Positions 34,191-43,116 are shown, counted from the stretch's first letter. The stretch is 64,000 nucleotides of DNA from Tanticharoenia sakaeratensis NBRC 103193 (GCF_000963885.1 NZ_BALE01000019.1:1-64000); one strand, 5' to 3'. A program made the numbers and translations. The notes: generated by a model not told the origin, from the letters alone.

Positions 34191-35461
34191 CCGCGCCTGC
34201 CGCCCTGCGCCATGCGCGCGTGCCATCCTGCCTTCTCGACCCGGCATCGAGGCCAGAGTCCGACGGGCTCGTCTCGTGCGACATCGTTCTGTCGTCAGGC
34301 CAGATCGCGGACGTCCTGCCTGCCGGGACGTTACCCGCGGCAGGGGCGGAAGACATGGAAGGGCGGATCGTCTGGCCGTGCTTCACGGACATCCATACGC
34401 ATCTCGACAAGGCCCTGATCTGGGATCGTGCCCCTAATCCGGACGGCACGTTCATGGGCGCGATCACGGCGACCAACGCCGATCGGGAGGCCAACTGGAC
34501 CGTCGAGGACGTCTCGGCCCGGATCGAGTTTTCCCTGGGTTGCGCCTATGCACACGGCACGCGCGCCCTGCGCACGCATTTCGATACGCTGGGCGCCCAT
34601 GGCGCGCGCATCTGGCCACTGTTCCGCGAAATTCAGGCGCGCTGGGCGGCAAAGATTGCTCTGCAGGCCACCGCTCTCACGATCCCCGAACGCTATCTCG
34701 CCCCTGATGGCGAGACCATCGCGCGCGCGGTCGCGGATACGCCGGGCGGTCATCTCGGCTGCGTGCTGATGCGCGACAATACGACGCCCGAAGCGCTCGA
34801 CGCCCTGTTCGGCATGGCGATCCGCTTCGGCCTCGATCTCGATCTGCATGTGGACGAAAACGGCGATCCGGACGGCACCGCGCTGGAAGCGATCGCCGAC
34901 GCAGCGCGGCGACACCGCTTCGCGGGCCGGATCCTGTGCGGGCATTGCTGCAGTCTCGCGGTGCAGCCCGAAGAGGCACAGGCGCGGATCATCTCCAAGC
35001 TGCGCGACACGGGGATCGGCATCGTCAGTCTGCCGCTGTGCAATCTCTATCTTCAGGATCGCACGGCCGGGCGAACGCCCCGCCGGCGGGGCGTGACGCT
35101 GTTGCACGAGCTGGATGCGGCCGGCGTGCCCGTCATGTTCGCGAGCGACAATGTCCGCGATCCCTTCTATGCCTATGGCGATTTCGACATGATGGAAGTC
35201 TATCGGGAATCCTGTCGGATCGGCCAGCTCGACCATGGCCACGCCCTGTGGCCGGCAGCCGTGACGACACGAGCGGCGGACTGGATGGGGGCATCGCATC
35301 GTCTCGCTCGGGGATGCGCGGCCGATCTGGTGGTCTTTCAGGCGCGCTCGGAGAATGCTCTCCTGAGCCGCACGCAGATGGACCGCCGGGTCATGCGGCA
35401 GGGCGTTTTCATCGACGCCATTCCGCCCGCCTATGAAGAGCTGAGGGCCAGTCTCGCATGA
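34187..35461 (+). CDS. Cytosine deaminase-like amidohydrolase (CodA family), copy 1
   Basis: This is a 424-aa amidohydrolase of the cytosine/isoguanine/creatinine deaminase family. The full CodA-type site is visible: FTDIHTHLDKALIWDRAPNPDG (HxH), LHVDENGDPDG, CGHCCSLAVQ (zinc His) and FASDNVRDPFYAYGDFDM (metal Asp). The substrate-side loop GTRALRTHFDT also matches. It acts in the cytoplasm on an amino-pyrimidine-like compound imported by the upstream ABC transporter. A close paralogue is at 40853-42169. Cytosine itself, isoguanine or creatinine are all possible. Confidence 0.86.
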   Translation: MTAPAALRHARVPSCLLDPASRPESDGLVSCDIVLSSGQIADVLPAGTLPAAGAEDMEGRIVWPCFTDIHTHLDKALIWDRAPNPDGTFMGAITATNADREANWTVEDVSARIEFSLGCAYAHGTRALRTHFDTLGAHGARIWPLFREIQARWAAKIALQATALTIPERYLAPDGETIARAVADTPGGHLGCVLMRDNTTPEALDALFGMAIRFGLDLDLHVDENGDPDGTALEAIADAARRHRFAGRILCGHCCSLAVQPEEAQARIISKLRDTGIGIVSLPLCNLYLQDRTAGRTPRRRGVTLLHELDAAGVPVMFASDNVRDPFYAYGDFDMMEVYRESCRIGQLDHGHALWPAAVTTRAADWMGASHRLARGCAADLVVFQARSENALLSRTQMDRRVMRQGVFIDAIPPAYEELRASLA

Positions 35462-37092
35462 GCGCGATCACCGTCCGCACTGAAACCATGATCGCGCGCG
35501 ACGGAACGCCGCTTGTGGCCGATATCTGGCAGCCCGAGAGCGGCGGCCCCTACCCCGTTCTGCTGATGCGTCAGGCCTACGGGCGCAGGATCGGCACATC
35601 CCTGTGTTACGCGCCGCCGGAATGGTACGCGCGGCACGGCTATATCGTGGTCATTCAGGATGCACGCGGGCGCGGCGGTTCAGGCGGCGCTTTCGAACTG
35701 TTCGAGCATGAGGCCGCCGACGGGTCCGATACCATCGCCTGGGCCGCCGGACTGCCCAACAGCACCGGCGAGGTCGGCATGTTCGGCTTCTCGTTCCAAG
35801 GCAGCAATCAGCTTCTGGCAGCCGGCATGGCACCGGCCGCCCTGCGGGCGATCGCCCCCGCGATGATCGGCTGGGATCTCCGGCAGGACTGGGCCTATGA
35901 AAACGGCGCCTTCGCCCTGCGGGCCAATATCGGCTGGGCCACGCAACTCGCGGCCGAGACCGCGCGTCTGGCCGGTGATGAGGCCGCCCACGCCACCCTG
36001 TATGCCGCAAGCCGGGGGAGCGCGCCGGGCGGCGCGCGTCCCGCCTATCCGCCGCATGAGACACTGCTTGCACGCTACTCGCACTATGTGAGGTGGCGCG
36101 AGACGCCGGATGCCGGATCTTATTGGGATCGGATTTCGCCCGCGGCCCATCTGGAGGCGATCACGGAGCTCAAACCGGCCGTCCTGCTGATCGGCGGCTG
36201 GTATGACAGCCATCTTCCCGGCACGCTGGCTGCCTTTCGTGCCCTGTCGCCCGTTCTCGATGCCCGGCTCATTGTCGGACCATGGGCGCATTTTCCGTGG
36301 GATCGCTATGTCGGGGAACGCGATTTCGGGCCGGAGGCCATCACCGACATCGATCAGCGTCAGATCGCTTTTTTCGATGCCGCGCTGAAAGGGCGCACAT
36401 GGGATGCACCGCGTGTTCGCCTGTTCGACATGGGTGCGGACTGCTGGCGCAACCTGTCGGACCTGCCCACGCCCACGACGACGTTCTCGCTGTCCGGAAG
36501 CGGACGCGCGGCCATCGACACGCGCGATGGCAGGCTCACTGAAACAGCAGACCACATATCGACCGAGCGACTGACGCTCGACCCCTGGCGCCCGGCGGGG
36601 CCATGTGGCGGCAGTTTCGGCCTGCCGCCGGGACCTGTAGACCGGGCGAAGACCGATGCGCGCTCCGATGTCCTGACGTTCACGACAACGCCTTTCACGC
36701 AGGCGCGTCTGCTGGCAGGAACGGTTTCGGCGACCCTGGCGGTCGAGAGCGAGCATCCGTCCTTCGATCTGCATGCCACGCTTTCGCGTATCGACATGGC
36801 AGGGCATGTATGGCCGTTGGCGGAAGGATTTACCGTCGCAGCCGAGGGACGGATCACCGTGCCGATGCGCGGCACCTGCGCCACGATCGGTGCGGGCGAA
36901 CGCCTGCGCGTTTCGATTTCGCTCGCCTGCTTCCCGGCTTTTCCGCTCAATCCCGGAGATGGAACGCCCGCGCCCGAAGCCTCCATCGGGCAGTCTCTTG
37001 TGACCATTGTTCACCTGCGGTGCGGCGCCGGTGAATCCGAACTTGCACTGCCCTGGCACGACGAACTTCCAGCCTCCGGAGATCCGCTATGA
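35458..37092 (+). CDS. CocE/NonD-type serine hydrolase (X-Pro dipeptidyl-peptidase-like)
   Basis: This is a 544-aa hydrolase of the CocE/NonD family (alpha/beta-hydrolase with C-terminal jelly roll), cleaving esters or amides. The N-terminus AIDGTP-like MIARDGTPLVADIW is typical. The nucleophile elbow is MFGFSFQGSNQ (Ser near residue 108), and the His is likely in VGPWAHFPWD. The C-terminal domain includes TTPFTQARLLAGTVSATLAVES. No signal peptide is evident, so it is cytoplasmic. It sits between the cytosine-deaminase-like enzyme and the cupin, so it may cleave an acyl or ester conjugate of the same compound. Confidence 0.87.
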   Translation: MSAITVRTETMIARDGTPLVADIWQPESGGPYPVLLMRQAYGRRIGTSLCYAPPEWYARHGYIVVIQDARGRGGSGGAFELFEHEAADGSDTIAWAAGLPNSTGEVGMFGFSFQGSNQLLAAGMAPAALRAIAPAMIGWDLRQDWAYENGAFALRANIGWATQLAAETARLAGDEAAHATLYAASRGSAPGGARPAYPPHETLLARYSHYVRWRETPDAGSYWDRISPAAHLEAITELKPAVLLIGGWYDSHLPGTLAAFRALSPVLDARLIVGPWAHFPWDRYVGERDFGPEAITDIDQRQIAFFDAALKGRTWDAPRVRLFDMGADCWRNLSDLPTPTTTFSLSGSGRAAIDTRDGRLTETADHISTERLTLDPWRPAGPCGGSFGLPPGPVDRAKTDARSDVLTFTTTPFTQARLLAGTVSATLAVESEHPSFDLHATLSRIDMAGHVWPLAEGFTVAAEGRITVPMRGTCATIGAGERLRVSISLACFPAFPLNPGDGTPAPEASIGQSLVTIVHLRCGAGESELALPWHDELPASGDPL

Positions 37093-37514
37093 ACTTCATG
37101 AAATGCTCGCCTTCGGACATCAAGGCGTTTCGCATCACGCCGGAATCCACGAATTATTTCGCGCTCCTGTTCGACCGCGAGAGCGGCGGCACATCGTCGG
37201 TGGCCGTCATCGAGATTTTCGAAAAAGGCGGCGCGACGCCGCCGAACACGCACAGTGCGGCGGACGAGATGTTCTTCGTCCTGTCCGGCGAAGGGCGCGC
37301 CTGGTGCGACGGCGCCAGCACGGAGCTGCGCCGCGGCGATTCGCTCCTGGTGCGGCCAGGGTCTGAACATGTCGTGGAGAATACCGGCGAAAAGAAGCTC
37401 TACACGCTGACGGTCATGACGCCGGACGAGGAATTCGGTGCACTGATCCGCTCGGGCGTTCCGGTCGAACTCGATGCGGAAGACATGGCCGTCCTGTGCG
37501 GCGGTGCGGCATGA
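37089..37514 (+). CDS. Cupin-domain protein
   Basis: This is a 141-aa single-domain cupin. Motif 1 is PPNTHSAADEMFFVLSGEGRAW with a metal-type His/Glu set, and motif 2 is GDSLLVRPGSEHVVENTG. It could be a small metal-dependent isomerase or dioxygenase, or a sensory protein. No clear enzyme family can be named. It is coupled by ATGA overlaps to the CocE-type hydrolase and the isochorismatase-type hydrolase. Confidence 0.8.
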   Translation: MNFMKCSPSDIKAFRITPESTNYFALLFDRESGGTSSVAVIEIFEKGGATPPNTHSAADEMFFVLSGEGRAWCDGASTELRRGDSLLVRPGSEHVVENTGEKKLYTLTVMTPDEEFGALIRSGVPVELDAEDMAVLCGGAA

Positions 37515-38269
37515 CGCGGCTCGGCAGCGTTGCCGCCAACAGCTGGGGCGTCAGTCACACCGCGGTCGATCTGGTGCGCCCCATCGTAACGCCCCGGCCG
37601 GTTTCCCTCCCGGCGACACCGCAGACGCTCACTTTCGATCTGGCACGCAGCGCGATCATCGTGATCGACATGCAGAACGATTTCTGTCACCCGGACGGCT
37701 GGCTCGCCTCGATCGGCGTGGACATCGCGCCTGCCCGGGCACCGATCGAGCCTCTGGCCGCGCTCTTGCCCGCGCTGCGCCGGAACGGCGTCCCGGTGAT
37801 CTGGCTCAACTGGGGCAATCGCTCCGATCGCCTCAACCTTCCGCCGTCGCTTCTGCATGTCTACGATCCGGCAGGACAGGGTAACGGCTTGGGCGCGGCG
37901 TTAGGCGGAGAAGATCGCCACGTTCTGGAACACGGCTCCTGGAATGCTGCGATCGTGGACGAACTGAGCCCGGAACCGTCCGACATCCATGTCGCGAAAT
38001 ACCGGATGAGCGGATTCTGGGACACGCCACTGGAGAGCATCCTGCGCAATCTCCGCTGCGACACATTGCTGTTTGCCGGCGTGAACTCCGATCAATGCGT
38101 GCTCAGCACACTGACCGACGCTGCATGCATCGGTTATGACTGCATCATGCTGGACGATTGCGCGGCCACCACATCGCCGGGTTTCTGCGCGGACGCCACA
38201 CGCTACAATGTGCGGCAATGCTACGGTGCGGTGGCAACGGGCGCGGATCTGATCACTGCCCTGACTTGA
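37511..38269 (+). CDS. Isochorismatase-family cysteine hydrolase (RutB/N-carbamoylsarcosine amidase-like)
   Basis: This is a 252-aa amide hydrolase with the family triad: Asp in IVIDMQNDFCHP, Lys in VAKYRMSGFWDTPL and Cys in FAGVNSDQCVLSTL. The NxDQC and NDFCHP context resembles RutB (ureidoacrylate amidohydrolase), biuret hydrolase and N-carbamoylsarcosine amidohydrolase, all of which release carbamoyl nitrogen in N-heterocycle catabolism. The start ATG 37511 overlaps the cupin stop. It is the last gene of the operon, followed by a hairpin at 38385-38416. Confidence 0.86.
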   Translation: MTRLGSVAANSWGVSHTAVDLVRPIVTPRPVSLPATPQTLTFDLARSAIIVIDMQNDFCHPDGWLASIGVDIAPARAPIEPLAALLPALRRNGVPVIWLNWGNRSDRLNLPPSLLHVYDPAGQGNGLGAALGGEDRHVLEHGSWNAAIVDELSPEPSDIHVAKYRMSGFWDTPLESILRNLRCDTLLFAGVNSDQCVLSTLTDAACIGYDCIMLDDCAATTSPGFCADATRYNVRQCYGAVATGADLITALT

Positions 38270-38384
38270 GAGACGATTTTCGGCAGCCTCTGGGGAATTT
38301 CACCGCGAACCTGCACAGGAGCCCATCGTCGGTCTGCCTTCATGACGATGTGACACGACCTCGCTTCGGCTGGAAGCCTGGCCC

Positions 38385-38416
38385 GGGAAAACTGCAAGGA
38401 CATGCAAAGTTTTCCC
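38385..38416 (+). terminator. Hairpin GGGAAAACT-N14-AGTTTTCCC between convergent operon and lysR
   Basis: Perfect 9-bp arms (38385-38393 and 38408-38416) separated by 14 bp lie in the 155-bp gap between the eight-gene operon and the convergent lysR gene. An additional weaker inverted repeat, CATCGTC and GACGATG, lies at 38324-38350. It probably terminates transcription from the left; no long T-tract follows. Confidence 0.5.
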
Positions 38417-38424
38417 AAACGGGA

Positions 38425-39321
38425 TCAGGCCCGCAACACCTCGCCCAATGTGTCCGCAAAGATCCCCGGCAATGGCGCTTCCGCACGGGCTCGGTGGGCG
38501 AACAGCCGGAGGGTCTGGGTGGGGGCGGCGCCGTGGATTGGACGAAAGACCAGTTCACCGCGCGTCAGTTCGGTTTCAATATTCAGACGGTTCAGGATCG
38601 CGACGCCTTCGCCTGCCACCGCCAGACGTTTCATGATCTCGACTTCGTTGGTCGTGACGATCGGCAGGATATTGTCCGCGTGTTCTCCGAACAGTTCCGT
38701 TATCTGCGCATGCAGCGACATGCCGACGCTCGGCAGGATCAGAGGCTGGGCCAGCAGATCGCTGGCCCGCACGCCGGGACGCGATGCGAGGGGGTGATCG
38801 GGTGCCATGACCGCGCCCAGCGGGCACTCGATCGCGAGCAATGCGCGCAGGTCTGACTGGCCTTCCGTCCCGAACCCCAGACCCAGCTCCGCACGGCCGT
38901 CCCTGACAGCCTCGATCAGGTGCTCGCGCGAGAAACGCTCGAACTGGAGCATGACTTGTGGCCGTCTCAGATGAAATGCCCGCGTCGCCCGCGCCAGCAG
39001 GTCGGCCCCCAGGCCACCCATGATACCGACATGAACCGTGCCGCGTTGCGTGCCACGCAACGCCTCGAGATGCGCACGTGTCCGCTCGAAATCCGTCATC
39101 GTGCGGCGGATATGGGCAATCAATGCCTCGCCCGCTGCCGTCAGGCGCATCTTGTGCGGCAGGCGCTCGAACAGCGGCGCTCCGATATCGGCCTCGAGGC
39201 CCAGTATTTGTCTGTTGATCGATGAAGCCGCCACGTTGAGCTGCTGGGCCGCCCGTCGGATCGAACCGAGCCGGACGACAGCATCAAGATAAAGCAGCAG
39301 GCGGGAGTGCAGCGTGCGCAT
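38425..39321 (-). CDS. LysR-family transcriptional regulator
   Basis: This is a 298-aa LysR-type regulator. The N-terminal winged helix reads YLDAVVRLGSIRRAAQQLNVAASSINRQILGLE in family order, with the FERLPHKMRLTAAGEAL wing, and an inducer-binding domain from about residue 90. The start ATG 39321 sets the usual short N-terminus. It is divergent from the FAD oxidase at 39431 across 109 bp with a palindrome, so it most likely controls the FAD oxidase/deaminase pair and itself. Confidence 0.92.
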   Translation of the reverse strand: MRTLHSRLLLYLDAVVRLGSIRRAAQQLNVAASSINRQILGLEADIGAPLFERLPHKMRLTAAGEALIAHIRRTMTDFERTRAHLEALRGTQRGTVHVGIMGGLGADLLARATRAFHLRRPQVMLQFERFSREHLIEAVRDGRAELGLGFGTEGQSDLRALLAIECPLGAVMAPDHPLASRPGVRASDLLAQPLILPSVGMSLHAQITELFGEHADNILPIVTTNEVEIMKRLAVAGEGVAILNRLNIETELTRGELVFRPIHGAAPTQTLRLFAHRARAEAPLPGIFADTLGEVLRA

Positions 39322-39364
39322 GCAGACCAGAATGAGCGTCGCGATGCCTTTCGCGCAATGGCTC

Positions 39365-39382
39365 GTGCGGAAAAAACCGCAC
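39365..39382. promoter_or_regulatory. Inverted repeat GTGCGG-AAAAAA-CCGCAC, candidate LysR operator
   Basis: A perfect 6-bp inverted repeat with an A6 spacer lies midway between the divergent lysR and FAD oxidase starts, 44 bp from the lysR ATG and 49 bp from the oxidase ATG. Symmetry and position fit a LysR recognition site, although the strict T-N11-A spacing is not met. Confidence 0.5.
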
Positions 39383-39430
39383 ACCGCATCGCTGCGTGAT
39401 GGCCTAGCGTTGCATGATCGGAGACCCGCC

Positions 39431-40846
39431 ATGCCTCATCCTGCTCTCGCCGCCTTCCTCGAAACGATCGGCGACGTGCCGGTGCTGACCGACCCTGCGA
39501 CGATCCGCCGCATGAGCCGCGACATGAGTGCGGCTTTCAGCCCCGTGCTGAAACGCGAGGCGGAAGGACGCGTGGCTGACGTGATCGTGATCCCGCGCGA
39601 TCGCACGGATCTGCATCGGATCGCGGCCGCAGCAGCGCGATCGCGCCTCCCCGTGATGCCAAGGGGAGCCGGGAGCTGCAATTTCGGCCAGAGTATTCCG
39701 CTTCAGGGCGGCGCGGTCGTCGATCTGACCGGGTTCGACAGGCTTCTGTGGCAACGCGGCCCGGTCGTGCGGGCCGAATGCGGCATTCGCCTGGGCGCTC
39801 TGGATGAAGCGTTGCGCTCTTCGGGCTGGGAACTGCGCATGCACCCGTCTACGCGCAGGATCGGCACGCTGGGCGGCTATCTTGGCGGCGGCCATGCGGG
39901 CGTCGGAAGCTGTCAGTATGGAATTCTGCGCGACACCGGCAACATTCTCGGCCTTCGCATGCTCAGCATGGAGGAGACACCGCGCGAGATCGAACTGCGA
40001 GGCTCGGACGTCAACCTCGTGCATCACGCCTATGGCGCGAACGGCCTGATCCTGGAGGCGGAAATGCCGCTGGCGCCCGCCTGGGCATGGGAGGAGGCGA
40101 TCGTCTGTTTCGAAGACATGATGCAGGCCGTGCGCTTTTCGCACGCGCTCATGGCGGCCAACAGTCTGGTCAAGAAGCTGATTTCCATCCAGCAATGGCC
40201 TTTGCCTGCCATGATGAAGCCGCTTGCACCCTTCGGACGTCCGGGCGAACACATGGTGCTGTGCATGGTGGCACGCGATTTCTTCGGAAGTTTCGAGATT
40301 CTGGTTTTAGAATTTGGCGGGCGCCTGTCATGCCGCGCGGCTGAGGGTGATGGCCCTTATGGTGCGCCCCTGTATGAGTTCTCGTTCGGCCATACCCGCC
40401 TGCAGATCAACAAGCACGACCGCTCACAGGTCAGTCTCGTCGGGCTGTATCGCGATCCGGACGCGGTAGCGGCCATCGCGCGATCGGTGCAACGGTTCAG
40501 GGACGTGGGACCGATGCATCTGGAGGCGAAACGAATGGGCGGTCATGTCGCGTTTCAGGGCGCGCCTGTCTTTCCCTATGTGGATGACGCCCAACTGGCG
40601 CGAATTTCGGCCGAGATGGAAGAAGACGGCGCACAGGCAGCCAACAACCATACGTTTCTCGTGCGCGAGAACGGCATGAAACCCGTCGATGACATCGAGA
40701 TCGCATTCAAACATGCCATGGACCCGTATAACCTGCTCAATCCCGGCAAGTTGACGATCGATCCCGAGATGGTCGATGCAAGCGCCGGTGCCCGGTTCGG
40801 CAACACGGGCTGGTGGCCGGATCGTGCGGTCGTGAACAAGGACTGA
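39431..40846 (+). CDS. FAD-linked oxidase (PCMH-type), paralogue of 12700-14049
   Basis: This is a 471-aa FAD-binding oxidoreductase. The flavin loop is MPRGAGSCNFGQSIPLQGGAV, followed by LGGYLGGGHAGVGSCQYG. The C-terminal DPYNLLNPGKLTID matches the terminal motif of its paralogue. The start ATG 39431 has GGAG about 8 nt upstream. It is divergent from LysR and followed after 6 nt by a cytosine-deaminase-like gene. Thus an oxidase/deaminase pairing occurs here as in the leftward operon. Substrate unknown. Confidence 0.82.
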   Translation: MPHPALAAFLETIGDVPVLTDPATIRRMSRDMSAAFSPVLKREAEGRVADVIVIPRDRTDLHRIAAAAARSRLPVMPRGAGSCNFGQSIPLQGGAVVDLTGFDRLLWQRGPVVRAECGIRLGALDEALRSSGWELRMHPSTRRIGTLGGYLGGGHAGVGSCQYGILRDTGNILGLRMLSMEETPREIELRGSDVNLVHHAYGANGLILEAEMPLAPAWAWEEAIVCFEDMMQAVRFSHALMAANSLVKKLISIQQWPLPAMMKPLAPFGRPGEHMVLCMVARDFFGSFEILVLEFGGRLSCRAAEGDGPYGAPLYEFSFGHTRLQINKHDRSQVSLVGLYRDPDAVAAIARSVQRFRDVGPMHLEAKRMGGHVAFQGAPVFPYVDDAQLARISAEMEEDGAQAANNHTFLVRENGMKPVDDIEIAFKHAMDPYNLLNPGKLTIDPEMVDASAGARFGNTGWWPDRAVVNKD

Positions 40847-40852
40847 TCTGAC

Positions 40853-42169
40853 ATGCCACTTCCAGATTTCACCACGTCGCTGCCGACCCCCTATACGCTC
40901 GGCGACGCCCGCGTGCCCGCGTGTCTGCTTCCGGCGGAAGTCGCGCGTGATGCAGCGGTGGAACAGGGATGGGCACGTGTCGATCTCGGGATCGCAGACG
41001 GCGTGATCGCCTCGGTCGCGCCGAGCGGACGCGCACCGGCCATGTTGCCGGTTCTCGATATGTCGGGCCGCATCACCCTGCCGACATTCGTCGATCTGCA
41101 CACGCATCTCGACAAGGGCCATATCTGGGACCGCGCACCCAATCCTGACGGCACACATGCGGGCGCTGCCATGACCGTCGCGCGTGACCGGCAGGCGAAC
41201 TGGTCGGCGCAGGATGTATCGCGCCGGTTCGGCTTTGGACTCGCCTGCGCCTATGCCCATGGGACATCGGCCATTCGCACGCATCTCGATTCCTACGAGA
41301 TCGAACAGGCGCGGATTTCATGGGGCGTTTTCGCGGACATGCGTGCGACGTGGGCAGATCGGATCGCGCTGCAGGCCGTGTGCATGGCCCGCATCGACGC
41401 CTACGGCGGCCCCGACGGACGCGAACTGGTATCGCTCGTCGCACGTCACGACGGGCTGCTGGGCGGCATCCTGCGTCTTCCGCCGGGACAGGAGGCAGCA
41501 CTCGATGCGCATCTCGATACGCTGTTTCGACTGGCCGCCGAACACGGGCTCGACATCGACCTGCATGTCGACGAGACCGGCGACCCCGCAGCGGACGGAC
41601 TGGATCGCGTGGCGCGCGCGGCATTGCGCAACCGCTTCACGGGGCAGATCAGTTGCGGGCACTGCTGTGCCCTGTCCGTACAGCCGGACCACGCGATGCA
41701 CGAGACGATGGCCCGCGTGCGCGATGCCGGGATCACGATCATCACGCTGCCGATGGTGAATCTCTATCTGCAGGACCGCATCGCCGGTCGCACGCCCCGC
41801 TGGCGCGGCATCACGCCAGTGCAGGAACTGAGTGCAGCGGGGATCGACGTGATTGCGGCCAGCGACAATTGTCGTGATCCGTTCTTCATGTTCGGCGACC
41901 ATGACATGATGGAGACATTTCGCGAATTCGTCCGCATCGGTCATCTCGATGCCGACATCGCGGATCGGATCGCGCACGTCTCGCACATGCCGGCACGGTC
42001 CATGGGCCACACCGCCCATATCGCGCCCGGCGCATCGGCCGATCTCGTCCTGTGCAATGCCGCATCGTCCGACCAGTTGCTCGCCCGTCCGCAGAGCGAT
42101 CGCAAGGTCCTGCGCGCAGGGCGCCCGATCGTCACGACACCGCCCGACTACGATCTGCTTTCGGCATGA
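40853..42169 (+). CDS. Cytosine deaminase-like amidohydrolase (CodA family), copy 2
   Basis: This is a 438-aa paralogue of 34187-35461 with the same metal-site order: FVDLHTHLDKGHIWDRAPNPDG, LHVDETGDPA, CGHCCALSVQ and AASDNCRDPFFMFGDHDM. It starts 6 nt after the FAD oxidase stop, so the two are almost certainly co-transcribed under LysR control. It probably deaminates the oxidised product or a related amino-heterocycle. Family certain, substrate not. Confidence 0.86.
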   Translation: MPLPDFTTSLPTPYTLGDARVPACLLPAEVARDAAVEQGWARVDLGIADGVIASVAPSGRAPAMLPVLDMSGRITLPTFVDLHTHLDKGHIWDRAPNPDGTHAGAAMTVARDRQANWSAQDVSRRFGFGLACAYAHGTSAIRTHLDSYEIEQARISWGVFADMRATWADRIALQAVCMARIDAYGGPDGRELVSLVARHDGLLGGILRLPPGQEAALDAHLDTLFRLAAEHGLDIDLHVDETGDPAADGLDRVARAALRNRFTGQISCGHCCALSVQPDHAMHETMARVRDAGITIITLPMVNLYLQDRIAGRTPRWRGITPVQELSAAGIDVIAASDNCRDPFFMFGDHDMMETFREFVRIGHLDADIADRIAHVSHMPARSMGHTAHIAPGASADLVLCNAASSDQLLARPQSDRKVLRAGRPIVTTPPDYDLLSA

Positions 42170-42202
42170 TACCGACGCCTGGCGATTGACGGCGTCATGT
42201 TG

Positions 42203-42218
42203 TCTGACCTAAGTCAGA
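42203..42218. promoter_or_regulatory. Palindrome TCTGAC-ctaa-GTCAGA immediately upstream of the MarR-GNAT gene
   Basis: This is a perfect 6-bp inverted repeat ending 4 bp before the ATG at 42223, where a ribosome binding site would be. No Shine-Dalgarno sequence is visible there. This size and position fit an autoregulatory MarR operator. A TTGAC at 42186-42190 may be part of the promoter. Confidence 0.6.
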
Positions 42219-42222
42219 TAAT

Positions 42223-43116
42223 ATGACGAACGATCCTGTCGCCCGCCTTCGCCGTTTCAACCGCGCCGTCACGCGTGAGACCGGCGCGCTCGATACGTCC
42301 TTTCTGGGACGCGGCCGCCCTCTGGGCGCGGCACGCGTGCTGAATGCGATCGGCCATGGGCGGTCCGAGGTGGGCACGCTGCGCAGCTACCTTGGTCTAG
42401 ATTCCGGTCTCCTGAGCCGTCTTTTGCGTGGGCTGGAGGACGAAGGCCTGATCGTAACCGAACCACATGCCGATGATGCGCGGCGCCGCGTCGCCCGCCT
42501 GACGACTGCAGGCGCTCGCGAATTCGCGGCTTACGAAACGCTGTCGGACACGCAGGGCCGTGAGTTGCTGGGCCGCCATCCGAATCCGGATGCACTCCTG
42601 GCAGCCATGGACCTGATCGCCACGGCGTTTGGTCGGGACCGGATCACCATCGTCGAGACGGACCCGCAAGGGCCGGATGCACGCGTCTGCCTGGATGCCT
42701 ATTTCGCCGAATTGTCCCGCCGCTTCGAGACGGGTTTCGACCCCGCGCAGGCGGCCATGCCGGACCCGGCTGCGCTGATGCGTCCGCGCGGCGCATTCTT
42801 CGTCGCGCATTCGGATGGCCTGCCGATCGGGTGTGTCGGATTGAAAGGCGAAGGCAATGGCACTGCCGAGATCAAGCGTCTGTTCGTGGCGCCACCGGCC
42901 CGCGGCCTCGGGTTGGCCCAGCGGCTCATGGACGAAGCCGAGGCCACGGCGAAGGACCTGTCCATTACCGTGTTGCGCCTCGACACCAATCGCGCCCTGC
43001 CGGAAGCCGCGCGATTCTATCGCAGGGCAGGCTGGGCCGAGATCGCGCGCTACAATGATAATCCCTATGCGGATTTCTTCTTCGAAAAGCGGCTGGCAGC
43101 CCCATTCACCCGGTAA
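42223..43116 (+). CDS. MarR-GNAT fusion: HTH regulator with C-terminal acetyltransferase
   Basis: This 297-aa protein combines an N-terminal MarR winged helix (RFNRAVTRETGALD, LRSYLGLDSGLLSRLLRGLEDEGLI, DARRRVARLTTAG) with a GNAT domain from about residue 145. The acetyl-CoA loop appears as LFVAPPARGLGLAQRLMDEAEA, followed by FYRRAGW. Such fusions occur in many Proteobacteria, and their acetylation targets are mostly unknown. The palindrome overlapping the start region suggests autoregulation. It is followed by the cytochrome gene with a TAATG overlap. Confidence 0.88.
   Translation: MTNDPVARLRRFNRAVTRETGALDTSFLGRGRPLGAARVLNAIGHGRSEVGTLRSYLGLDSGLLSRLLRGLEDEGLIVTEPHADDARRRVARLTTAGAREFAAYETLSDTQGRELLGRHPNPDALLAAMDLIATAFGRDRITIVETDPQGPDARVCLDAYFAELSRRFETGFDPAQAAMPDPAALMRPRGAFFVAHSDGLPIGCVGLKGEGNGTAEIKRLFVAPPARGLGLAQRLMDEAEATAKDLSITVLRLDTNRALPEAARFYRRAGWAEIARYNDNPYADFFFEKRLAAPFTR

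Noticed and set aside
34187-38269. A creatinine pathway via N-methylhydantoin and N-carbamoylsarcosine
   Set aside because: A CodA-type deaminase and an isochorismatase-type amidase would fit, but the ATP-dependent hydantoinase (HyuA/HyuB-type) step is not present in the window, so it cannot be claimed.
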